Shown here in pieces: positions 44,122 to 53,092 of a stretch of DNA of 64,000 nucleotides. Position 1 is the stretch's first letter. Each line of letters opens with the position of its first letter. Under the pieces are notes generated by a model that made no database searches, was not told the origin of the DNA, and saw only the letters and a program-made list of their open reading frames with translations. The translations under genes were made by a program, and so were the position numbers. The stretch is from contig CAZLGW010000020.1 in the NCBI GenBank assembly GCA_964559125.1, forward strand, positions 46,952 to 110,951, in the 5' to 3' direction. The DNA comes from Ravibacter sp964559125. GTDB taxonomy: Bacteria > Bacteroidota > Bacteroidia > Cytophagales > Spirosomataceae.

Positions 44122-45576
44122 CTATTGTTCCCAGGCCCAGTCGTTTCCCAGGATCAGCGCTTCTTTCAGCCCCTGCGCGATCATGAGGTCTTTCGTTTCG
44201 TCAGGCGTCAATCTCCGGGCCGGCAGGGTCTTTTCGGATGCCAGCTTGTACAGGTATACAGAAGCCACGCGTACTGTTTTTTCTATGTCGGCCTTGCTGA
44301 CCAGGTCGAAGTGATCGCAGTCGGCATGGTAGCAATGGAGCGCTTTTTGAGGCAGGGAGCCTGAAAAGGCCAGCACCGGTATCCCGTTTACCATAAACGG
44401 CTGATGGTCGCTATGCAGACCCGCCGCGTTATTAATCCTGTTTTTATAGCTGGTGTCGATCCTGGCGACGATCTCTCCGACATTCCTGAAATAGGCTTCC
44501 GTCTCAGGCCGGCCGTAGGAAATGACTCCGTCCGGGTTGTTGGTCATGTCAAGATTGATCATATAGCCTGTTTTCGAAAGCTCGTTGCGCCGTTTCAGCT
44601 CGCTTACGTAGTGCCTGGAGCCCAGGAGACCCTGCTCTTCGCCCATAAACAAGACAAATTCGATTGTTTTCTCCGGTTTGATCCTGAGTTTCCGGAAAGT
44701 TCTTGCGATATCGATCACGGCGAAGGAGCCTATGCCGTTATCGATGGCTCCCGTAGCCAGGTCCCACGAATCGAGGTGGCCACCTATCACGATCTTTTCC
44801 GGTGATCTGCCTTTGAGCGTAGCGATCACATTCCGGGCATTCGCCTTTTCTGAAAAATTGCTCATTTCGATCTCGGCGATCATCGGGCTTTCCGCTTCAA
44901 TCCAGGCCCGTAATTCTTTTCCGCTGATGTTTGAGATGCATAAAGCGGGGATCGGAATGAGCCCGCCGGTCACCGATGCCGTCCCGGTAAGGAGCACGTT
45001 CCCGGGGGTACCGTTGATAAAAATAATGCCTGCAGCTTCGTAGCGGATAGCCAGGGCGGTCTTTTGGGAGCGGTGGATATTCTGCTTGCCCGGGGCTTTT
45101 GAAAGATGGAGGTTGGCCAGCACTATTTTCCCCCTGATCCTGTCACCGTATGCTTCAAAATCTTCCGGCAACCCGTTGCCTACATCTATAATCTCACCTT
45201 TTACCTGCGCCGAAACCGGGGAATGGGCCAGTGAAACGGCCGGGACTTCCCGGTAATTATCGCTGTTGCCGGGAGCTATGCTGAGGGTGACCGTATCGCG
45301 AGACCATGCTTCCAGCTCAAACGATTGGTACTTTACATCACGGAAGCCATATTCTTTAAACAGGTTGAACGCATATTCTTCAGCATGCGAACCGTGGTCG
45401 GTGCCCGTAAGACGGTGCCCTACAGTACTGATCGCATCCCGGAGCGATTCATATACCCTGGAATTCTGAGCGATCTCTTTATCGATTTTTCGTAATACCG
45501 CTTCATTCGGATCCTCGCCGACCATTCCTGTCGATATAGCAGTGAGAAAGAAAAGAGGGTATAGCTTTTTTTTCAT
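44122..45576 (-). CDS. M28 family zinc peptidase with PA domain
   Basis: A 484-residue probably exported aminopeptidase or carboxypeptidase. An N-terminal hydrophobic segment (LYPLFFLTAISTGMV) is signal-like. A protease-associated insert (about 120-230) precedes the catalytic domain with zinc ligands in IGGHLDSWDLATGAIDNGIG (His and Asp), LFMGEEQGLLGSRHY (catalytic Glu pair), MINLDMTNNPDG (Asp) and CYHADCDHFD (His). It is close to plasma glutamate carboxypeptidase-like bacterial proteins. Substrate peptides are unknown. Confidence 0.9.
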   Translation of the reverse strand: MKKKLYPLFFLTAISTGMVGEDPNEAVLRKIDKEIAQNSRVYESLRDAISTVGHRLTGTDHGSHAEEYAFNLFKEYGFRDVKYQSFELEAWSRDTVTLSIAPGNSDNYREVPAVSLAHSPVSAQVKGEIIDVGNGLPEDFEAYGDRIRGKIVLANLHLSKAPGKQNIHRSQKTALAIRYEAAGIIFINGTPGNVLLTGTASVTGGLIPIPALCISNISGKELRAWIEAESPMIAEIEMSNFSEKANARNVIATLKGRSPEKIVIGGHLDSWDLATGAIDNGIGSFAVIDIARTFRKLRIKPEKTIEFVLFMGEEQGLLGSRHYVSELKRRNELSKTGYMINLDMTNNPDGVISYGRPETEAYFRNVGEIVARIDTSYKNRINNAAGLHSDHQPFMVNGIPVLAFSGSLPQKALHCYHADCDHFDLVSKADIEKTVRVASVYLYKLASEKTLPARRLTPDETKDLMIAQGLKEALILGNDWAWEQ

Positions 45577-45592
45577 TTAAGTATCCGGCATT

Positions 45593-46756
45593 TCAGTATA
45601 CGAAAGTACCATGTTCGCTCACTATCGAAACCTGCTTTTTATGATATGCTTCTACGTGTCCTATGACCTGGGCTTCAATTCCGAAAGACCGGGAAAGTGC
45701 GACGGCTTTTTCCGCCGTTTTTTCCGGGAGGTATAATTCAAGCCTGTGCCCCATGTTGAATACTCTATACATTTCTTTCCAATCGGTCTTACTTTCACCC
45801 TGGATAAGACGGAAAAGAGGTGGGGTAGGTAACAAATTGTTTTTTACTACGTGCAGGTTATCTATAAAGTGCAGGATTTTGGTTTGCGCTCCGCCGCTAC
45901 AGTGAATCATGCCGTGGATGTCGTCCTTGTGCTCGTCCAGGAAAGCCCGCACAAACGGGGCATAGGTACGGGTAGGAGACAGGATCAGCTTTCCTACATT
46001 TACGGGAGAGTCGTCGATGAGATCGGTTAGCTGCTTTGATCCGGAATAAATCAGCCCCGGGGCGATGTCCGGGTCGTAGCTTTCGGGATAGCGGCTGCCC
46101 AGGTACTCAGCAAGGATATCGTGCCGGGCAGAAGTAAGTCCGTTGCTGCCCATTCCGCCGTTATATTCTTTTTCGTACACAGCCTGTCCGTAGGAAGCAA
46201 GCCCTACAATGACGTCGCCGGGTCTTATATTGGCATTGTCAATTACATCCTCTCTTTTCATACGGGCCACCACCGTACTGTTTACGGTAATGGTCCTGAC
46301 GAGGTCGCCCACATCGGCAGTTTCTCCGCCGGTGCTGTAGATCTCAACCCCGTAACTCCTCAGCATGGCCAGCACTTCTTCCGTTCCGTTGATGATCTCC
46401 GCAATGACTTCTCCGGGGATTTTATTCTTATTCCGGTCGATAGTGGAGGAAAGCAGCATCGGCCCTACAGCCCCCACGCACAACAGGTCGTCGGTGTTCA
46501 TAACGATCGCGTCCTGTGCGATTCCCCTCCATACAGAAAGGTCGCCGGTTTCTTTCCAATACAGGTAGGCCAGAGAGGTTTTGGTCCCGGCTCCGTCAGC
46601 GTGCATGATCGTGCAATACGACGGATCGCCGGTGAGCGTATCCGGCACTATTTTACAAAAGGCTTTTGGAAACAGGCCCTTGTCCAGTTTTTCAATGGCC
46701 TTATGGACGTCTTCCTTCGAGGCGGAAACACCTCTCTGCATATAGCGATCAGTCAT
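45593..46756 (-). CDS. purM: AIR synthase (phosphoribosylformylglycinamidine cyclo-ligase) family
   Basis: A 387-residue PurM-fold protein. It starts MTDRYMQRGVSASKEDVHKA and carries IMHADGAGTKTSLAYLY, GIAQDAIVMNTDDLLCVGA and STGGETADVGDLVRTI, which match the ATP-binding faces of AIR synthase. It would close the imidazole ring in purine synthesis. The sequence is longer and more divergent than E. coli PurM but is typical of Bacteroidetes. A TACCTTTA variant -7 box lies about 30 nt upstream. No other purine gene is near. Confidence 0.9.
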   Translation of the reverse strand: MTDRYMQRGVSASKEDVHKAIEKLDKGLFPKAFCKIVPDTLTGDPSYCTIMHADGAGTKTSLAYLYWKETGDLSVWRGIAQDAIVMNTDDLLCVGAVGPMLLSSTIDRNKNKIPGEVIAEIINGTEEVLAMLRSYGVEIYSTGGETADVGDLVRTITVNSTVVARMKREDVIDNANIRPGDVIVGLASYGQAVYEKEYNGGMGSNGLTSARHDILAEYLGSRYPESYDPDIAPGLIYSGSKQLTDLIDDSPVNVGKLILSPTRTYAPFVRAFLDEHKDDIHGMIHCSGGAQTKILHFIDNLHVVKNNLLPTPPLFRLIQGESKTDWKEMYRVFNMGHRLELYLPEKTAEKAVALSRSFGIEAQVIGHVEAYHKKQVSIVSEHGTFVY

Positions 46757-46806
46757 TTTGTGCGGATCTTTTTCTGTTTATGCCGTAAAGGTACGAACCA
46801 AAAGGA

Positions 46807-47847
46807 TCATAGGAAGGATAAAACCGCCTTTTCCTGTGCACTTCTGAAGGCAAGGTCGATCACCCGGGTAGTGCGGAGTATTTCTTCAGGCTTTACCGCC
46901 AGTTCGGCTCCGCTTACGATGCTGTCGTATACATTCTGGTAAAACGGGGTATAATCGCCGCGTTCGCTTTCAATAACGCCGGTGTATGCGTCGCTGTACA
47001 GGGTACCCCACCTGTCTGCCGGTTCGCTGCCCCAGTTCTCACCTGAAGGCAGTACCCCCTGTCTCAAAGTTTCTTCCTGTATGTCCAGACCACCTTTTGT
47101 AAAACTCCCTTTACTGCCATGTACGAGGTAGCGAGGTGAATTATGGTAAATCAAAAGGCTTGATTTGAGTGTAACGAGCTTGTCGTGGTAACCGAGTAAA
47201 ATACTGAAATAGTCATCTATTGCGCTGCCTTCCCTCACTGTCCTTACCTCCGCTGCTACAGTTTCCGGCGTACCAAACAGGACCAGGGCCTGGTCGATGA
47301 GATGCGGACCCAGGTTGTAGACATTGCCTGCACCTACCCCTCCCTGTTCTTTCCAGGTATTGGTTACCGGAATGGGCCGGTAGCGGTCGTAACGGCTTTC
47401 AAATTCTATGATATCGCCGAGTTTATCTTCAGTGATAAGGCGTTTGACAGTCAGGAAATCGGAATCCCACCGGCGGTTCTGATAAGCGGTGGCAATGAGT
47501 CCCTTTTTCTCAGCCAGCGCGAATATTTCCAAAGCTTCCGCCTCGTTGTTTGCAAACGGCTTTTCTATCACGATATGCTTGCCTTTTTCCAGGGCTTCTA
47601 TCGCATAGCTGAAATGTGTGTCGTTGGGTGTGCAGATAAATACTACGTCAATAGATTTGTCATTCAGCAGGCTGTCGAGGCTGCGGTGGTTTTCAATGGA
47701 CGGGTCGAATGCCTGCGCCTCGTTTTTGGTGCGCTCAAAAACGCCTTTTAACCGGAAGTCCGGGATAACCGAAAGAAAAGGAGCATGGAAATATCTTCCT
47801 GACAGGCCGAAGCCTATAAGGCCCGCATTGATGGTTTTTGCTGACAT
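46807..47847 (-). CDS. Gfo/Idh/MocA family oxidoreductase
   Basis: A 346-residue NAD(P)-dependent dehydrogenase. The Rossmann motif GLIGFGLSGRYFHAPFL starts near residue 9, with the family EKPFANNEAEA (catalytic Lys) near 97 and the second-domain GVGAGNVYNLGPHLIDQAL, whose His is conserved. Such enzymes oxidise sugars, inositols or sugar acids. It lies 50 bp after a Tat-exported sugar isomerase gene and near galactonate dehydratase, so a sugar or sugar-acid route is plausible. Confidence 0.93.
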   Translation of the reverse strand: MSAKTINAGLIGFGLSGRYFHAPFLSVIPDFRLKGVFERTKNEAQAFDPSIENHRSLDSLLNDKSIDVVFICTPNDTHFSYAIEALEKGKHIVIEKPFANNEAEALEIFALAEKKGLIATAYQNRRWDSDFLTVKRLITEDKLGDIIEFESRYDRYRPIPVTNTWKEQGGVGAGNVYNLGPHLIDQALVLFGTPETVAAEVRTVREGSAIDDYFSILLGYHDKLVTLKSSLLIYHNSPRYLVHGSKGSFTKGGLDIQEETLRQGVLPSGENWGSEPADRWGTLYSDAYTGVIESERGDYTPFYQNVYDSIVSGAELAVKPEEILRTTRVIDLAFRSAQEKAVLSFL

Positions 47848-47897
47848 ATTGAGTACTTGTACTTAAAAAGATTGAATGATAAATTTCACGGCTGGCC

Positions 47898-48854
47898 CTA
47901 CGCTTTCTCCCAGAGCTCTTTCGCCTTAGCGAGATCGCGTTTCATTGCTTCATAGACGGTATTGGGGTCGGAAGTGAGCCTTACCGAACCGCTTTCAGCT
48001 CCACCGATCGGATATTCGAGGTGCAGGCAGAAGGGAACCCGGATATTATTTTTTTTCAGTATTTTGAAATAAGCATCCCAATCCACCATGCCTTGCCCGA
48101 AAGGCACATTCTGGGTAATCCATTTTCCTGACCGCTGGATCCATATAAAATCTTTCAGAATGATTGTCTTGATTCTCGGCATAATGAGACGCAGGCCGTT
48201 CTGCCATGATAGCCCTCCTTCAACAGTTGCATGTCGTATGTCATACTGCGATCCCATATTTTCAGGCGGAGCTTTCTTCAGAAGCTGGTAGACCTCCCAG
48301 ATAGACGAACCGATCAGAAGCCCTGCGTGATTCTGATAGCACCCGGTCAGTTTAAGCCTCTTATTCAGCTTGGCAAGGCCACTGATCTTGTCGGCGAAGT
48401 AGTCCAGTGCCTGGGGCATGCTTTGGTTATCGGGATAGCGATACCAGTTCATCCTGTAGTACTGAAACCCGAGCCTGGCGGCAGTTTGCAGCAGCCGTAC
48501 ATCTGTAGTGTTCACAGCGCTCTCCACGGCCGTACAAAACAAAGAGGGCGTAAATCCGACCTTCTTCATGGCGCTAACGGCTTTTGGCAGGTCTTCTTCC
48601 ACTTTTTCAGGCAGTACGTGCCCTTTCGGACGGACCGTAAGATCAATACCGTCGAAGCCGATTTCTTTGGCAACCTCCGACATGGCATCGTAGTCCAGAA
48701 ATTGCAGGTGCTTCGAAAAAATATGGATTTTGGGGATGGGGACATCCTGGCTGGCGGCACTTTTTAACAAGTCGGCCGAGACAAAAGGAACCGCTGCCGC
48801 TGCTATTGAAGTATTTTTGATGAAAGATCTCCGGGAAACATACAGATTATCCAT
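47898..48854 (-). CDS. Sugar phosphate isomerase/epimerase family protein, Tat-exported
   Basis: A 318-residue xylose isomerase-like TIM barrel. From the ATG at 48854 the N-terminus reads MDNLYVSRRSFIKNTSIAAA, with twin-arginine motif SRRSFIKN and a hydrophobic stretch, so the enzyme probably acts outside the cytoplasm. The longer open frame (to 48908) adds residues ahead of the signal peptide and is not used. Barrel segments include IGFDGIDLTVRPKGHV, GSQYDIRHATVEGG and FCLHLEYPIGG with metal-ligand-type residues. It is followed by the Gfo/Idh/MocA gene. Confidence 0.88.
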   Translation of the reverse strand: MDNLYVSRRSFIKNTSIAAAAVPFVSADLLKSAASQDVPIPKIHIFSKHLQFLDYDAMSEVAKEIGFDGIDLTVRPKGHVLPEKVEEDLPKAVSAMKKVGFTPSLFCTAVESAVNTTDVRLLQTAARLGFQYYRMNWYRYPDNQSMPQALDYFADKISGLAKLNKRLKLTGCYQNHAGLLIGSSIWEVYQLLKKAPPENMGSQYDIRHATVEGGLSWQNGLRLIMPRIKTIILKDFIWIQRSGKWITQNVPFGQGMVDWDAYFKILKKNNIRVPFCLHLEYPIGGAESGSVRLTSDPNTVYEAMKRDLAKAKELWEKA

Positions 48855-48904
48855 TTGAAATGGGATTTGTGGAAGAGAATTGCTGCCAAGTAAGAAATAT
48901 CGGG

Positions 48905-48927
48905 ACAATTATAAAAGCTATAATTGT
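48905..48927. promoter_or_regulatory. 9-bp perfect dyad between isomerase and galactonate dehydratase genes
   Basis: ACAATTATA (48905-48913) and TATAATTGT (48919-48927) flank a 5-bp AAAGC centre, 51 bp upstream of the isomerase start and 98 bp from dgoD. The size and position suit an operator shared by the divergent genes. No regulator gene is adjacent. Confidence 0.45.
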
Positions 48928-49024
48928 AAAATTTTAAACCTGATGCCGGGATATTTACCAAGTATAGAAGAAGAATCGGAGGCTTTGTTGCACAGGAGAA
49001 TAAATGATTAGAAATTAAAAAGAT

Positions 49025-50191
49025 ATGACGATTAACAAGGATTTCCTGATTGCCCGTGTGGAGCTTTTCAAGGTGCCGCCAAGATGGCTCTTTGTAAAAA
49101 TTACACTTAATAACGGTTTATACGGCTGGGGTGAACCGGTTGTAGAAGGCCGGGCCGATACGGTAAAGGCGGCTGTTGAGGAGCTGACTTCTTATCTGGT
49201 CGGCCAGGATGCCAGGCGGATCGAAGATATCTGGCAGGTGCTTTACCGTGGTGGTTTTTACCGCGGTGGCCCGGTACTGATGAGCGCCATATCAGGGATC
49301 GACCAGGCACTCTGGGATATCCGGGGGAAGTCGCTTGGAGTACCGGTCTACGAATTGCTGGGAGGAGCCGTGAGAGACAGGATGAAGATCTACAGCTGGA
49401 TAGGAGGGGACCGGCCGGAAAATGTAGCTGAAGCCGCCCGCGCCCGCGTGGCTGCGGGCTTCAAGGCTGTTAAAATGAACGCTTCGTCGGATATGGAGTG
49501 GATAGACACTCCAAAGAAGGTAGATGAAATTATAGAACGGGCTGCCCTGGTAAGGGAAGTCGTGGGAAATGAAGTAGGAATAGGTCTGGACTTTCACGGC
49601 CGTATCCACCGTGGAATGGCAAAGACCATTATGAAGGAGCTGGAGCCTGTAAAGCCTATGTTTATCGAAGAGCCTGTCCTGTCGGAGAACAACGAGTCGC
49701 TGAAAGTATTGCAGCAGATGACGAGCGCTCCTATTGCTACGGGGGAACGAATGTTCAGCCGCTGGGATTTCAAGCACCTTTTCGAAGACAGATCGGTAGA
49801 TATCGTGCAGCCCGATCTGAGCCATGCAGGCGGGATTTCGGAGGTACGGCGGATCGCTGCGATGGCCGAGGCATACGATGTTGCGATAGCCCCGCATTGT
49901 CCGCTCGGCCCTGTTTCCTTTGCTGCCGCGCTTCATCTCGATTTTGTCAGTATCAATGCTTTTATCCAGGAAACCAGCATGGGGATCCACTACAACGGGG
50001 AGATAGACCTGATCGATTACGTCAGAAATCCTGAAGCGCTGAGGGTGGAAGACGGCTATATCGGCCTGTTGGAAAAGCCCGGCCTGGGGCTGGATATAGA
50101 CGAGGAAAAAGTAATCGAGATGGCAGAGATCGGCCATACCTGGAAAAACCCGGTCTGGAGGAATGCTGATGGTTCTTTTGCGGAATGGTGA
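49025..50191 (+). CDS. dgoD: D-galactonate dehydratase
   Basis: A 388-residue enolase-superfamily enzyme that dehydrates D-galactonate to 2-keto-3-deoxygalactonate. DgoD landmarks are GWGEPVVEGR, YRGGFYRGGPVLMSAISGID, GLDFHGRIHRGMAK (metal Asp and catalytic His), PMFIEEPVL (Glu), GERMFSRWDF (Glu) and IAPHCPLGPVSFAA (His). No dgoK or dgoA gene is adjacent, so the rest of the pathway must lie elsewhere. It is divergent from the isomerase and Gfo/Idh/MocA genes. Confidence 0.93.
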   Translation: MTINKDFLIARVELFKVPPRWLFVKITLNNGLYGWGEPVVEGRADTVKAAVEELTSYLVGQDARRIEDIWQVLYRGGFYRGGPVLMSAISGIDQALWDIRGKSLGVPVYELLGGAVRDRMKIYSWIGGDRPENVAEAARARVAAGFKAVKMNASSDMEWIDTPKKVDEIIERAALVREVVGNEVGIGLDFHGRIHRGMAKTIMKELEPVKPMFIEEPVLSENNESLKVLQQMTSAPIATGERMFSRWDFKHLFEDRSVDIVQPDLSHAGGISEVRRIAAMAEAYDVAIAPHCPLGPVSFAAALHLDFVSINAFIQETSMGIHYNGEIDLIDYVRNPEALRVEDGYIGLLEKPGLGLDIDEEKVIEMAEIGHTWKNPVWRNADGSFAEW

Positions 50192-50243
50192 TGACCGTGT
50201 ACCTTCCGTGGTCTGCGAGGACATAGACCACGGAGATTAACGA

Positions 50244-52238
50244 TTATTTCTTCCGCTTTTCCACAAGCTCTCTTATCGCATCGGCCGATTGATAAATGCG
50301 CTGCCCGGCACGGATCCTGGTGCGGATAAATTTCGGCCGCTTTTTGGTTTCTTCGAATATCTTGGAAATATATTCACCGAGGAAGGAAATACCTAGTATG
50401 GTCAGTCCTCCGAAGAAAACGATCAAGATAATGACCGTGCTCATACCTCTCGGGGTGTCAGGGAAGAAGACAAACTTAGCCAGGATCTGCCATATAATAC
50501 CGAGCATCGACGCGCCGGTAAGCAGGAAGCCGGCATAACTCATCATCTCCAGCGGTGTGAAGCTGAAGCTGAAAATAGCTTTCCTGGCCCAGCCGATATT
50601 CTTGCGCCAGTTATTGGTCGAAACACCGAACATCCTTTCCGGCCTGACATAAGGAACACCGGTTTGTTTAAAGCCAACCCATGCCCTTAGCCCCCGCAGG
50701 AACTGTTCCGTCTCCGGAAGTGCTACCAGTTCTTTGACCACCTTCCGGTCGATCAGTGAAAAATCACCGGCATCCCTTGGGATAGGAATGTAGCTCATTT
50801 TCTGGAACAGCTTGTAAAATAGCTTATAAAATACATGCAGCCAGGGTTTCATTTCCCGCTGGACCCTCACGCCGTATACCACGTCATTTCCTTCGATCCA
50901 CTTTTCGTAAAACTGCGGGATGATCTCAGGAGGATCCTGGAGGTCGCCGTCCATCAGCACCACTGCATCGCCGGTAGCGATCTCCATCCCGCTGAGGAAA
51001 GCCGATTGGGAACCGAAGTTGCGGGAATGGCTGATGCCTGTAACGTTGGGGTCTTTTTCACAAAGTACGTCGATTACTTCCTCCTGGTTATCGGGCGAGT
51101 TGTCATTGACGAAAATGATCTCGTACCGTACTTTCAGCTCGTTGAAAGTTTTAACCAGCCTTTCGTACATGTAGGGAATTGCCTGGGCGTCCTTATAACA
51201 TGCAATAATGGCGGTAATGACAGGGTTCAGCTTAGGATTTTCAAAAGCCGGCAGGATTTTATCCTCATACCCTATTGCGTCCTGCCAGTCTTTGTAGCGT
51301 GTCAGGCCATCCTCGAGCGACGTACGAGCCTTCCACCCGAAGTCGGAACCGATCCGGGAGGGATCGCCGTACCAGTCGGCCAGGTCCCATTTGCGGTTGC
51401 CCATGCTGCCCCATTGGGGCTCTTCCCGGATCGAGAACCGGGCGCGGCTCAGCTCGATGAGGTCGCCTATGGTCGTTTTTCGGCCTGTTGCTACGTTATA
51501 GGACTTTCCTGCGGTTGCCGGCCCGACCTTCAGGGCTACATCGATGAAGGCTTCGACACAATCGTCGATGTATACAAAGTCGCGGCTGATATCGGGCGAT
51601 ACCAGGGAAGGAAGCCTGTTTTTCCGGAGATGCTCCACAAGCCGGGGGATCAGCCGGTCGGGCTCTTCCCATTTACCGTAAATGGAGTAAAGCCGCAGAT
51701 TGACCGCCGGGATCTGGTAGGTCCGCGCATAAAATTCGATAAGGTAGGAAGCCGATACCTTCGATAGGGCGTAATGACTGTTGGGTTCGACTTTGTCTTC
51801 TTCTTTCGGAGCCGTGCAATTCAGACCGTACTCAGAGCTGCTTCCTGCATGGATATAGGTGATTCCGCTCCTGCATTGCTCCAGCAGGTTGACAGTCCCT
51901 ATTACATTTGTTTCGTAAGTAAGGCCGATGTTATTCTGTTTGCTGTACGCACCGTAAGCCGCCAGGTTGAAGACGGTACCGGGTTTATATTTATCGAAAA
52001 CTTCCTTTACGGAATTCGGAGAGACAATGTCACAATGGACAATATTATCGAAGGGGACGTTCAGCAGCTTTAACCGCCAGGCCTTGGTGGCATCATGCGT
52101 AAGCGCATAACAGTCCTTCCGTACCTTAAAAATGTCATCAAATAAATTGGCTCCTATAAAACCGCTGGCGCCAAAAACAAAAACAGGGCCTTTTAACCGG
52201 GCAATTTTATCGCTGTAGGCGGGTAAGCTCTCAGGCAT
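50244..52238 (-). CDS. Fusion: NAD-dependent sugar epimerase and GT2 glycosyltransferase
   Basis: A 664-residue two-domain protein. Residues 1-320 are an extended short-chain dehydrogenase: NAD loop GASGFIG (23-29), SSSEYG (133-138) and catalytic HYALSK (Tyr156, Lys160). Residues 335-560 are a GT2 glycosyltransferase of the ArnC/GtrB type (FVNDNSPD 376-383, DGDLQDPPE 430-438), followed by two membrane helices and a basic tail. One chain can thus change a nucleotide sugar and move it to polyprenyl phosphate. It overlaps the transketolase N-subunit gene by 8 bp, indicating coupling. Confidence 0.92.
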   Translation of the reverse strand: MPESLPAYSDKIARLKGPVFVFGASGFIGANLFDDIFKVRKDCYALTHDATKAWRLKLLNVPFDNIVHCDIVSPNSVKEVFDKYKPGTVFNLAAYGAYSKQNNIGLTYETNVIGTVNLLEQCRSGITYIHAGSSSEYGLNCTAPKEEDKVEPNSHYALSKVSASYLIEFYARTYQIPAVNLRLYSIYGKWEEPDRLIPRLVEHLRKNRLPSLVSPDISRDFVYIDDCVEAFIDVALKVGPATAGKSYNVATGRKTTIGDLIELSRARFSIREEPQWGSMGNRKWDLADWYGDPSRIGSDFGWKARTSLEDGLTRYKDWQDAIGYEDKILPAFENPKLNPVITAIIACYKDAQAIPYMYERLVKTFNELKVRYEIIFVNDNSPDNQEEVIDVLCEKDPNVTGISHSRNFGSQSAFLSGMEIATGDAVVLMDGDLQDPPEIIPQFYEKWIEGNDVVYGVRVQREMKPWLHVFYKLFYKLFQKMSYIPIPRDAGDFSLIDRKVVKELVALPETEQFLRGLRAWVGFKQTGVPYVRPERMFGVSTNNWRKNIGWARKAIFSFSFTPLEMMSYAGFLLTGASMLGIIWQILAKFVFFPDTPRGMSTVIILIVFFGGLTILGISFLGEYISKIFEETKKRPKFIRTRIRAGQRIYQSADAIRELVEKRKK

Positions 52239-53058
52239 TCGTTAATTCGTTTAGATAAGCTTCCGATATTTCACGTACAGCTCCTTCGTATTGCTGTGCC
52301 GACATCGGCAGGTAGTGCCATTCCATTTTGTTTTCCATGTAAGACACACCTTTTCCTTTCACCGTGTTGGCTATGATCAGCTTGGGTATACCATTCTTAC
52401 GCGTTTTCATGACCTGGATAGTTTCGTAAAGCGCACTGATATCGTGTCCGTCCACTACGGCCAGGTCCATCCCTATAGCCTGCCATTTATGGCTATCTGC
52501 AGTTACGCCCAGCACGTCGCCGGTATATCCGAAGCCCTGCAGGCCGTTTCGGTCAATAATGACGATGAGATTGTCCAGCTTGTTCTGGATCGCATAATGG
52601 GCGGCTTCCCACGAAGTGCCTTCATTGGTTTCGCCGTCTGACATGACTACGTAAGCGTAGGAGTCTTCGCCCGACAATTTTGCGGCGTGGGCAATACCCG
52701 AGCCGATAGGGAACCCGTGCCCCAGAGAACCGGTAGCAAAAGGAATACCCTTGAAGTGACCTGCCCCGGGATGCGCCGGCAGGCTGGTACCTTCCTTGTA
52801 ATAAGTCTCCAGGATTTCATCCGTTATCTCGCCCAGCCAGTTGAGAGACGCATAGAGAGATGCCGCAGCGTGGCCCTTTGACAAAATGAACGTGTCTTTT
52901 TCCTTTTTATGCAGGAAAAGGACTGCAATGAGTATGTCTGCGCAGCTTAACGAGCAACCTATATGGCCGGCATTCGCCTTGTAGTACATCTCCAGTATTT
53001 TCAGTCGCAGACGCCCGCTGACGATATGTGGATTCTTTAGTATCTCCTCCGTTTGCAT
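52231..53058 (-). CDS. Transketolase, N-terminal subunit (split type)
   Basis: A 275-residue TPP pyrophosphate-binding half of transketolase. SKGHAA (His63), GSLGHGFPIGSG (about 112-121) and the TPP motif SDGETNEG (140-147), closing with DRNGLQ (Asn171), are visible. It needs a C-terminal subunit; the only one in this window is at 817-1731, about 50 kb away. It is the first gene of a two-gene operon with the epimerase/GT2 fusion. A TAACTTTG box ends 4 nt before the ATG. A role in making a sugar for glycan assembly is inferred. Confidence 0.9.
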   Translation of the reverse strand: MQTEEILKNPHIVSGRLRLKILEMYYKANAGHIGCSLSCADILIAVLFLHKKEKDTFILSKGHAAASLYASLNWLGEITDEILETYYKEGTSLPAHPGAGHFKGIPFATGSLGHGFPIGSGIAHAAKLSGEDSYAYVVMSDGETNEGTSWEAAHYAIQNKLDNLIVIIDRNGLQGFGYTGDVLGVTADSHKWQAIGMDLAVVDGHDISALYETIQVMKTRKNGIPKLIIANTVKGKGVSYMENKMEWHYLPMSAQQYEGAVREISEAYLNELTNA

Positions 53059-53062
53059 GCTG

Positions 53063-53070
53063 CAAAGTTA
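53063..53070 (-). promoter_or_regulatory. -7 box TAACTTTG abutting the transketolase N-subunit start
   Basis: TAACTTTG on the minus strand fits TAnnTTTG and is separated from the ATG by 4 nt, the same spacing as at the ABC transporter gene. It predicts a transcript with little or no leader. Confidence 0.45.
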
Positions 53071-53092
53071 GATTTATTTTACGTGCGTGAAA

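Noticed and set aside
46121..46942. 273-codon open frame on the plus strand
   Set aside because: It is antisense to the purM gene and runs into the Gfo/Idh/MocA gene; no motif.
49292..50224. 310-codon open frame on the minus strand
   Set aside because: It is antisense to dgoD, whose active-site motifs are intact; it has no recognisable domain or start context.
50835..51767. 310-codon open frame on the plus strand
   Set aside because: It is entirely antisense to the well-supported epimerase/GT2 fusion and shows no domain; long antisense frames are expected at this base composition.
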